NCBI GenBank assembly: GCA_049509675.1
Contig: JBEKZQ010000132.1
Coordinates: 1 to 13,852 of the forward strand
Origin: JBEKZQ01 sp049509675
GTDB lineage: Bacteria; Planctomycetota; Planctomycetia; Pirellulales; Thermoguttaceae
Direction of reading: 5' to 3'
DNA length: 13,852 nt
The notes under the pieces are model-generated. The model searched no databases and was not told the origin of the DNA. It saw only the letters and a program-made list of their open reading frames with translations. Position 1 is the stretch's first letter. Each line of letters begins with the position of its first letter. Shown here piece after piece: positions 1 to 5,720 of the stretch. The position numbers were made by a program, and so were the translations under genes.

Positions 1-9
1 CCGTCTGTC

Positions 10-1110
10 ATGTACCGCGCAGTGTTACAGGCTTGTCTGCCCTGGCTGGCACTGCTGCTGCTGCTGGTCTGGTTGGCCTGCGCGATCGTGCGTCTGAACC
101 GTGCCCGGCCCCGTTGGGACCGTCTGTTGCGACTGCACCGCGACGAAGCGGGGGCCGTGCAAAGCCTGAGCTTCGTGTTGACCCTGCCCTTCTTCATTCT
201 GATCATGCTGTTCATCGTGCAGGTGAGCCAGCTCATGATCGCGATCAACGTGGTACACTACGCGGCCTACGCGGCGGCCCGCAGCGCTTGCGTATGGATC
301 CCCGCCCAGTTGGCCAACGGCGAGACGGCCAATTGCATCAGCCTCTGCCAGCTCGACCCGGATGCCGACCAGGCGATGCCGGCGTTGAACCCGAAGGCCC
401 CCGACTATGGCCCCCGCCCGGGCGGAACGACGTACGTCGTCCTGCCGGGGAGTCCCAAGTACGACAAGATCGCCATGGCGGCGGCGCTCGCCTGTATGCC
501 GATCTCGCCGTCGCGGGCGGCGGGTTGCCGCCTCGACGCGGCGGTGGCCTCGACGGCCGAGATCATCAAGTCGCTGTACGGCCGCATGGCGCCCGATTCC
601 TACAGCAGTGCCGCCGCCCCCCGGCGACTCGACAACAAGCTGGCCTATGCGATTGCCAACACGTCGGTGGAGATCCGCTTCTATCATCCCAACGATGAGC
701 CGCCGCTGATGAACTACCTGATCCCAGACGCGCCGGACGAGTTCCGTTACAACGAGCTCGGTTGGCAGGACCGCATTACGGTGAAGGTGCGGCACGATCT
801 GGCGTTGCTGCCCGGCCCGGCACGTTTCTTGGCCGGCTACGTCCTGGGAGCAAACTCGTCCGGCAGCAGTTCCAGTGGCAGCAGTTCCAGTGGCAGCAGT
901 TCCAGTGGCAGCAGTTCCAGTGGCAGCAGTTCCAGTGGCAGCAGTTCCAGTGGCAGCGGCTCCTCCGGCGGCCAGTCGGGCAACGGCTATTCCGCGAGCG
1001 GGCCGGTCGAGGAACGAGCGGGAATGTACGTTTATCCCCTGGAGGCCTCGATCACTATGGGAAACGAGGGCGAGAAACCGGTGGTGACTTATGTCTACGG
1101 CCAGAACTAG
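10..1110 (+). CDS. TadE/TadF-like membrane-anchored minor pilin-type protein with Ser-Gly repeat
   Basis: 366 aa if translation starts at the ATG at 10. The frame is open to the left edge, so a longer form cannot be excluded. Two hydrophobic segments are visible, at about residues 9-28 and 52-75. The second is preceded by RLLRLHRDEAG and resembles the N-terminal anchor of TadE-type proteins, followed by an AAYAAARSA stretch typical of that family. The position expected for the +5 glutamate of a prepilin site (after G48) is Leu53, so cleavage by prepilin peptidase is doubtful. Most of the rest should lie outside the cytoplasm. Residues 285-314 are six copies of GSSSS, probably a flexible linker, followed by a Gly/Ser-rich stretch and a short C-terminal domain. 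Its stop overlaps the start of the next gene by 20 nt. By family knowledge it would be a minor pilin or assembly factor of the Tad machine; the exact role is inferred from context. Confidence 0.75.
   Translation: MYRAVLQACLPWLALLLLLVWLACAIVRLNRARPRWDRLLRLHRDEAGAVQSLSFVLTLPFFILIMLFIVQVSQLMIAINVVHYAAYAAARSACVWIPAQLANGETANCISLCQLDPDADQAMPALNPKAPDYGPRPGGTTYVVLPGSPKYDKIAMAAALACMPISPSRAAGCRLDAAVASTAEIIKSLYGRMAPDSYSSAAAPRRLDNKLAYAIANTSVEIRFYHPNDEPPLMNYLIPDAPDEFRYNELGWQDRITVKVRHDLALLPGPARFLAGYVLGANSSGSSSSGSSSSGSSSSGSSSSGSSSSGSSSSGSGSSGGQSGNGYSASGPVEERAGMYVYPLEASITMGNEGEKPVVTYVYGQN
862..951 (+). repeat. 15-bp tandem repeat, six perfect copies
   Basis: The unit GGCAGCAGTTCCAGT is repeated six times without a mismatch, then decays after 952 (GGCAGCGGC...). 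It lies in frame in the first TadE-like gene and encodes six GSSSS units. Because the unit is a multiple of three, gain or loss of copies would change linker length without a frameshift. Perfect identity at the DNA level, including the mixed AGC/AGT/TCC serine codons, points to recent expansion by slippage or recombination. Confidence 0.97.
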
Positions 1111-2629
1111 CCAAGATCGCAATCGTGCCTGTTCCCGGCCAAAGGGGACAGTCCCATTTTTGCGGCCATGCTGCGCATGGCGGGCGAAAATTGGGACAGT
1201 CCCCCGTGAACGCTTACGGCGTTTGCACCGCGATCAAAGCGGCACGATCAGCATCATCACCGTTTTTGCGGCCATCCTGCTGACGATGTTGCTGGGCATG
1301 GTGATGAACGTCGGCCGGCAGGTGGACGGCAAGATCCGCATGCAGAACGCGGCCGACGCCGCCGCCTATTCCGGCGGCGTGATGCTGGCGCGCGGCATGA
1401 ACAGTCTGGCATTCACCAATCACATGCTTTGCGACGTGTTCGCCCTGACCGCCTTCATGCGCGAGGCCCGCGACCAGAACTCGGCCCGCTACAGCCCGGC
1501 GATCTTGGCGGCGTGGCGGAAGGCGGGCGGGGTGCTGGAGAAATCGCGGTTCCCCAAGTTCGTCGCGACCGGGTCGGCGATCGCCCGGCAGACGGAGTTG
1601 GAAGAGCGGCTGGTCGATACCTATGGCCGCTGGTCGGCCGCCGTTTCCAGCAAAGTCCTGCCCCTGTTGGAAGAGATCCTGGCCGACGAGTTGATTCCGC
1701 GTTATCAGCGGGCGGTGGTCGAGGCATTTCCCGACCTGGCCCAGCAGGCCGTTCTGGCCACGGCCCAGAAGCACGGCGATCCCGACCATGGCCGCGGCAC
1801 GATGCAGGCTGTGCTGTGGCGGACCTCTGGCGAGCCGGTGGGCGGCGGGGGCGACGCCCTGGGCCGCGTGCTGCCGGTGGTCGATCCGGAAGCGGACTAC
1901 CTGCCCGATCGGCAGAAGTGCCTGAAGGCCGCCCGCCAGCAGCGCGCGTGGCTCTCCCACGACTATCTGAACGCGTGGAACAACGACGCCCTGGAGTTCT
2001 TCGACGTAGAAGGCAAGATGAGCCAGTTCAGCAACTTGTGGCGGAGCTTCACCTGCGGTTACCTGGAGCAGTTGCTACAGAAAGAGTACCCCGATCGCAA
2101 CCTGTTGTTCCAGATTCGCACTTCGCCGCAGGACACCGCCGACACCAACGCCCTGTTGGACCACGACTACACGTTCTTGGCGCTGGCCTATTGGCACAAG
2201 CTTCCGGAGATGATTCCCGGCGTGTTCCACAATCCGCTCGCCAGCGACGCCGTGACGTACGCCTCGGTGCGCATGTACATCCCTCATCCGCGGCTGGTGT
2301 GGAACAGCAATTACCCCGGCGGGGCCTATTCTCTCGGCGTGGGCGGGGTGCCGGGCGAGTTTCCTCCCGTGGGCATGTCCAGTCCGCCTCCTCCGCCCGA
2401 TGCCAAGGACAATCAGGTGCAGTGGAGCGTCGTGCGCCAGGATCTGCCAATCCACTGGGACCTGCTCAATCAGAACTGGAGTTGTCAGTTGGTGCCGGCC
2501 ACGCAGGCCATCCTGCCCACGGTGTTGGAATCGGTGCCGCCGTTGCCGGCATTCAGCGGCAGCCAATACAAGCCGCCCCAGTTGGGCGAGGCCAGCAGCG
2601 ACGACTTGCAGCAGATAAGCCCGCACTGA
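1091..2629 (+). CDS. TadG-like (Tad/TadE-G N-terminal domain) protein
   Basis: 512 aa from the ATG at 1091, which overlaps the preceding gene by 20 nt. The hallmark is at residues 46-96: HRDQSG, then a single hydrophobic segment (about 52-74), then VDGKIRMQNAADAAAYSGG. This matches the putative Flp pilus-assembly TadE/G-like domain (RxQNAADAAA signature). The remaining ~410 residues are expected to be extracytoplasmic, with no further motif I recognise; a proline cluster (SSPPPPPD) sits near residue 435. TadG proteins are thought to take part in Tad pilus assembly or anchoring. Residues 18-38 (KGTVPF...KIGTVP) are encoded by a palindromic interspersed repeat, so the native N-terminus appears altered. 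No in-frame ATG lies between the repeat and the membrane segment; a TTG at 1223 (Leu of RLHRDQSG) is the only alternative near the domain. Start confidence is therefore moderate, domain confidence high. Confidence 0.8.
   Translation: MSTARTSQDRNRACSRPKGTVPFLRPCCAWRAKIGTVPRERLRRLHRDQSGTISIITVFAAILLTMLLGMVMNVGRQVDGKIRMQNAADAAAYSGGVMLARGMNSLAFTNHMLCDVFALTAFMREARDQNSARYSPAILAAWRKAGGVLEKSRFPKFVATGSAIARQTELEERLVDTYGRWSAAVSSKVLPLLEEILADELIPRYQRAVVEAFPDLAQQAVLATAQKHGDPDHGRGTMQAVLWRTSGEPVGGGGDALGRVLPVVDPEADYLPDRQKCLKAARQQRAWLSHDYLNAWNNDALEFFDVEGKMSQFSNLWRSFTCGYLEQLLQKEYPDRNLLFQIRTSPQDTADTNALLDHDYTFLALAYWHKLPEMIPGVFHNPLASDAVTYASVRMYIPHPRLVWNSNYPGGAYSLGVGGVPGEFPPVGMSSPPPPPDAKDNQVQWSVVRQDLPIHWDLLNQNWSCQLVPATQAILPTVLESVPPLPAFSGSQYKPPQLGEASSDDLQQISPH
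1141..1205. repeat. GGGACAGTCCC palindromic (REP-like) element, copy 1, inside a coding region
   Basis: Two GGGACAGTCCC boxes (1145-1155 and 1193-1203) bracket a central hairpin. The left arm ends in CATTTT, the right arm begins AAAATT, and the middle has a perfect 7-bp stem GCCATGC/GCATGGC (1165-1171 with 1175-1181, loop TGC). Each GGGACNGTCCC box is itself almost palindromic. The outer arms match the element at 3898-3945 nearly base for base, while the loop differs. The element is in frame with the TadG-like gene and adds about 21 residues to it. From memory, such elements are dispersed in planctomycete genomes and resemble REP sequences moved by Y1-type (RAYT) transposases; no such transposase is present here. 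Confidence 0.85.
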
Positions 2630-2630
2630 A

Positions 2631-3692
2631 ATGATCCATGTTCAACGTTCCATAACCCCTTGGGCAAAGGCCAGCCGTGAACGGCTGCTCCGCCCTGCTG
2701 CGCGACGCGGACTTTCCACGCTGGAAATGGTCCTCGCGCTGCCGTTCTTGCTGTTCATTACGGCGTTGATGATCGACTACGGCACGGTGGCCTCCTGGAA
2801 GGTGCGCTCTTTGAGCGTGGCGCGCGAGGCCGCGTTCGGCAGCCGCCTGTGGCACTCCACTGCGACCGACCCGCCCAAGGCGTTCTGGGCCAACGCGATG
2901 ACCATGAATGTTTCGCACCCGGGAAACATGGCGGAACTGAACGATCCGCGTGCCGACCAGCCGGTGGTGCGGGGTCCGTTGCCGCAGGGAGCGACCGTCG
3001 ATGGCGATTTGCTGGATCCTGCGCGAGGGCCGCTGCAGGGCGAGGCCGACCTGGAACGCAATTTCCCTTTGATGCGGACGCTGGGCAAGTACCGGCTCGA
3101 GCCCCGTGCGCCGTTGTTGGACGACATGTGGCAGTTTCCCGCGATGGGAATTCCCGCGACCATCTTTCGACGCATTCCTTTCATTTACGCGCTGGCGACG
3201 GCCCCGCCGACGCTGGTCTCGCAATACGTGCAGGCGGCGATGAGCCTCCACAACAGCCCGGTGAAGGCGCAGTTGGCCCCCCTGGACCACGACCCCGACT
3301 ACATTCGCTTCAGCGCCTTGTTGGGCTGGGGCGGTACGGCGCCGGACTTTCATCCCTGGCTGTTCCAGTTCTGCAGTTTGGATAAGCAGATCGCCGACGA
3401 CAGCGTGCAGAACCTGATCGATCGCATTCAGGGGCGCAAGGAGCCGCACGTGGCCGGCGTGCCGGAGACGATGGGCTGGGCATTCTTGAACCTGTATGAA
3501 GCGGTCGTGAGTCGGGGCACTGCCGCGATCAAGGCGGACCAGGCGGCCATCCGTGCGCTTCAGGGGCAGCATGGGCCTGGCGTTGCCGCCCAGATCGCCG
3601 CCTTGCAGGCCCAGATCAGCCAATGGCAAGCCACCATCCAGCAGATCCAGCCCTATATCCCCATCCTGACGGCCTTCCTGAAACAGTTCTGA
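2631..3692 (+). CDS. TadE-like pseudopilin with class IV prepilin signal
   Basis: 353 aa, starting one nucleotide after the preceding stop. The N-terminus has a basic leader ending ARRG (G27), then LSTLE with Glu32 at +5 of the predicted mature protein, then a hydrophobic helix of about 20 residues (MVLALPFLLFITALMIDYG). This is the pattern cut by prepilin peptidases (TadV/CpaA) in TadE and TadF pseudopilins, and it is the best such site in the window. SVAREAAFGSR follows, as in TadE proteins. The C-terminal ~60 residues are rich in Gln/Ala/Ile heptads (QAAIRALQGQ..., AAQIAALQAQ) and look like a coiled coil. The protein is longer than a typical TadE (about 150-200 aa), so the central part is probably an added domain of unknown function. 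It is the last gene before an intergenic repeat island. Confidence 0.8.
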   Translation: MIHVQRSITPWAKASRERLLRPAARRGLSTLEMVLALPFLLFITALMIDYGTVASWKVRSLSVAREAAFGSRLWHSTATDPPKAFWANAMTMNVSHPGNMAELNDPRADQPVVRGPLPQGATVDGDLLDPARGPLQGEADLERNFPLMRTLGKYRLEPRAPLLDDMWQFPAMGIPATIFRRIPFIYALATAPPTLVSQYVQAAMSLHNSPVKAQLAPLDHDPDYIRFSALLGWGGTAPDFHPWLFQFCSLDKQIADDSVQNLIDRIQGRKEPHVAGVPETMGWAFLNLYEAVVSRGTAAIKADQAAIRALQGQHGPGVAAQIAALQAQISQWQATIQQIQPYIPILTAFLKQF

Positions 3693-3719
3693 GGTAAGCG
3701 TTCCCGGGCCGGGCCAGGC

Positions 3720-3898
3720 TAACCCGGATTATTCATGTAGGGTGGGTCGAGGTCGCGCAAACATATGGTGGGTCTCGCAAACCGATCAATCGTTGTTCAG
3801 CGCTTTGTCATAAAGCGGTAAGTTGATAAGCGACCGAAGACCCACCAGAACCACGGTTTGCTCGACGCCACCCTACAGTTTATGAATGATCCGGGCTA
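3720..3898. repeat. 179-bp fold-back (MITE-like) intergenic element
   Basis: The arms at 3720-3751 and 3861-3898 are imperfect inverted repeats. TAACCCGGATTATTCAT...GTAGGGTGGG on the left pairs with the complement of CCACCCTAC...ATGAATGATCCGGGCTA on the right, with a short gap. Further inverted pairs are nested inside. GGTGGGTCTCG (3767-3777) pairs with CGAAGACCCACC (3835-3846), GCAAACCG (3777-3784) pairs with CGGTTTGC (3854-3861), and a central hairpin CGCTTT/AAAGCG (3801-3806 with 3812-3817) has loop GTCAT. The whole unit can therefore fold into one long stem. There is no ORF inside. It is AT-richer than the flanks, which suggests a non-autonomous mobile element. I see no clear target-site duplication. 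Confidence 0.8.
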
Positions 3899-3945
3899 AA
3901 GGGGACAGTCCCATTTTCGTCGAACGAAAATTGGGACAGTCCCCC
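3898..3945. repeat. GGGACAGTCCC palindromic (REP-like) element, copy 2, intergenic
   Basis: This 48-bp element has boxes GGGACAGTCCC at 3902-3912 and 3933-3943. A perfect hairpin TTTTCGT/ACGAAAA (3914-3920 with 3924-3930, loop CGA) separates them. The outer arms match copy 1 at 1141-1205. It abuts the fold-back element, sharing its last base, and ends 28 nt before the next start codon. It could act as a transcript hairpin between the two gene groups, but it has no downstream T-run, so I do not call it a terminator. Confidence 0.88.
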
Positions 3946-3973
3946 ACTTATTGTTTCGCCGGAGCATAGCAGT

Positions 3974-4939
3974 ATGGCGGACGAGCACCACGGGCAGCAA
4001 GCAGGCGGCCCCAGTTTCGCCCAGATCGCGAAACGCATCTCCGGCTGGACCAGCAATTGCCTGCTCACGGCATTAATTGTCGTGGCCGGGCTGGGGTTCG
4101 GCCGCCAGGTGTTGCGCTGGTGGAGCACCGCCGCGCCCACCACGGCACCGTCGCCGTCCCCCAGTGATGTTTCCGACAATCCGGCCGCGGTGCGCGACCT
4201 GCAATTCGGCAACCACCCGTGGGTGCTGCGACAGCAGTCGGTCGGTGGCGACCCGCCGACGGCTGCCCGGGCACTGCGGGCGTTGTGCCGGGACATTGTC
4301 GCCAGCGCCCGGCCGACCGAGCAGGCCGACCCGACCGAAACCGCCCTGCTGGCCGATCTGGCCGGCCGTGCCCCGGTCGAACAGTCCCCCGGCCAATGGC
4401 AGCTTTTCGAGTTCCGCCAGGGATTCCTCGCGGTGCTGTGTACGCGGTATTGGCCGGCGGCTTCACCCGGTCCCGGTCGGGCGGGGAAAAAGCTTGCCGA
4501 AGCCGCCCCTCGCGTGGTAGCCTGGGGATTAGGGGTTCCCGCCGGACGGCAAGCGTGGTCGCTCTATGTGTTCCAGCCCGTAGCGGCACAGGAGGACAGT
4601 CGCCTTGTCGGCCCGGCACTGAGGAGCGGAGAGGTTCCAATTCCGCCCCAAAGCAGTAGAATTTTGTCCATCCGGGTGGCCAGCGGTGGAACGATGGCCG
4701 CCTTCGCCGGCCCGCCGCGGCCGGCCGCGTGGACGCAGTTCTACGACCAGTGGTTCGCCGCGCACGGTTGGACGCTCCGGCAGCCCTGGGGCCGGTTGGG
4801 GACCCATTGGCATGTCAGCTTTGCGTCGAGCGAGCCGCGGCCGGCCTTGGCCGAGATCCAGTTCGCCCCCGACGAGCGTGGCGGGCTGCGGGGATTTTTG
4901 ATTGTCACTTGTCCTCCTACAGACGGGAATCATCCATGA
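3974..4939 (+). CDS. Single-pass membrane protein of unknown function in the Tad cluster
   Basis: 321 aa. The ATG at 3974 is preceded by GGAG (3961-3964) at a workable 9-nt spacing. A short hydrophilic N-terminus is followed by one transmembrane segment (about residues 27-44: SNCLLTALIVVAGLGFG). A Pro/Ser/Thr-rich linker (about 52-68) and a ~250-residue domain come next, presumably periplasmic or otherwise extracytoplasmic. Visible blocks are WQLFEFRQGFLAVLCTRYW (about 143-161), WSLYVFQP, and a C-terminal segment WTQFYDQWFAAHGW...HWHVSFASS rich in aromatic residues. I do not recognise the family. Its stop overlaps the cpaB start in an ATGA arrangement, so translation of the two is coupled and a role in the pilus machine is likely by context only. 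Confidence 0.72.
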   Translation: MADEHHGQQAGGPSFAQIAKRISGWTSNCLLTALIVVAGLGFGRQVLRWWSTAAPTTAPSPSPSDVSDNPAAVRDLQFGNHPWVLRQQSVGGDPPTAARALRALCRDIVASARPTEQADPTETALLADLAGRAPVEQSPGQWQLFEFRQGFLAVLCTRYWPAASPGPGRAGKKLAEAAPRVVAWGLGVPAGRQAWSLYVFQPVAAQEDSRLVGPALRSGEVPIPPQSSRILSIRVASGGTMAAFAGPPRPAAWTQFYDQWFAAHGWTLRQPWGRLGTHWHVSFASSEPRPALAEIQFAPDERGGLRGFLIVTCPPTDGNHP

Positions 4940-5709
4940 AAGGCATGCAGGGACTCGCGATTGCGGTGGCGTTGGGTATCTGCGGCGCGGTGCTCAACCT
5001 GGCTTACCTGGCGAGCCGCGCCCGCGACGTGGAAAACGTCAGCTTCATCGCCGTCAAGGCCGACGCCAGCATCGCCCGCGGTGAAACCTTGTCGTTGGAC
5101 AAGCTGGAAGCGGTGCATATTCCGCAGCGCCACGTGGGCAACCTGACCGACATCGCCATCCTGTACAAGGACCTGCCGACGGTCGAGAACCAGAATGTTT
5201 GCCGTGCCATCGCCGGCGGTGCGTTGTTGCTGCGCGGCGACCTGAAGACGCCGGTTCCCGAACTGGAGCTGGGGCCGAACGAAAAGGCGATGTCGATCCC
5301 CATGGACACCAGCAAGTTCGTGCCGGCCCTGATCGTGCCCGGCGAAGATGAAGTGTCGTTCGTACTGAGCGGGCCGCGCGTGTTGTTGCCGATACGCGCG
5401 GCCGCCCCGGGGGCATCCCCCGCCCCGGCGCCCACGCCCGACCCGAGCACCAGCGAGGATCCCGGCGCCGCGGCGCCCATCGAATTGGTCGGACCGTTCA
5501 AGATCCTCGCCTTGGGCAATCGCTTGGGCAACCCGGAAGTATTTCGGGCGGCGAAGATTCCGCAAGTGCAGGAGAACGTGATGACGATTGCCGTGAAGGT
5601 CGATCACGACGGCCAATTGGAGCCCCAGGCGCAAAAAGTGTGGCGGATGGTGGCCATGAATTACCGCGGCGTGGGCGTGGTGATTCACAAAGGAAAAGGC
5701 AAGAAATAA
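4936..5709 (+). CDS. cpaB: Flp pilus assembly protein CpaB/RcpC
   Basis: 257 aa. I start it at the ATG at 4936 (ATGA overlap with the preceding gene) rather than further upstream, because a membrane anchor (about residues 5-27: QGLAIAVALGICGAVLNLAYL) begins at once. A SAF-type segment follows: VKADASIARGETLSLDKLEAVHIP (about 40-63), then CRAIAGGALLLRGDL (89-102), with the AxxxIxxGxxLxxxxL pattern of CpaB. The RcpC-type second half (KAMSIPMDTSKFVPALIVPGEDEVSFVL) is interrupted by a Pro/Ala-rich insert (about 155-180) before ILALGNRLG and a TIAVKVD segment. CpaB/RcpC is an envelope component of Tad systems thought to work with the secretin. The neighbours (FHA-CpaF, TadB, TadC) confirm the call. 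The Pro/Ala insert is a local peculiarity, probably a flexible loop. Confidence 0.87.
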   Translation: MKGMQGLAIAVALGICGAVLNLAYLASRARDVENVSFIAVKADASIARGETLSLDKLEAVHIPQRHVGNLTDIAILYKDLPTVENQNVCRAIAGGALLLRGDLKTPVPELELGPNEKAMSIPMDTSKFVPALIVPGEDEVSFVLSGPRVLLPIRAAAPGASPAPAPTPDPSTSEDPGAAAPIELVGPFKILALGNRLGNPEVFRAAKIPQVQENVMTIAVKVDHDGQLEPQAQKVWRMVAMNYRGVGVVIHKGKGKK

Positions 5710-5720
5710 CCGGCACGGCC

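Noticed and set aside
862..951. CRISPR-like array
   Set aside because: The 15-bp units are directly adjacent with no spacers and lie in frame in a protein gene.
25..1122. 365-codon minus-strand frame with TGTAA repeats opposite the first TadE-like gene
   Set aside because: The repeats merely mirror the 15-bp tandem array; the + frame has the membrane anchor typical of TadE proteins.
2673..2686. Small palindrome AGCCGTGAACGGCT as a regulatory site
   Set aside because: It lies in the coding N-terminus of the third TadE-like protein and reflects the RERLLR codons also seen (CCGTGAACG) at 1204-1212 in the second gene, so homology of the leader explains it.
3898..3945. Rho-independent terminator after the third TadE-like gene
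   Set aside because: A strong hairpin exists but no T-run follows, and the same element occurs inside a coding region at 1141-1205, so it is better explained as an interspersed repeat.
4729..4935. Longer N-terminus for CpaB
   Set aside because: The extension overlaps the preceding gene for 207 nt, encodes an Arg-rich shadow peptide, and would bury the membrane anchor that begins at the 4936 start.
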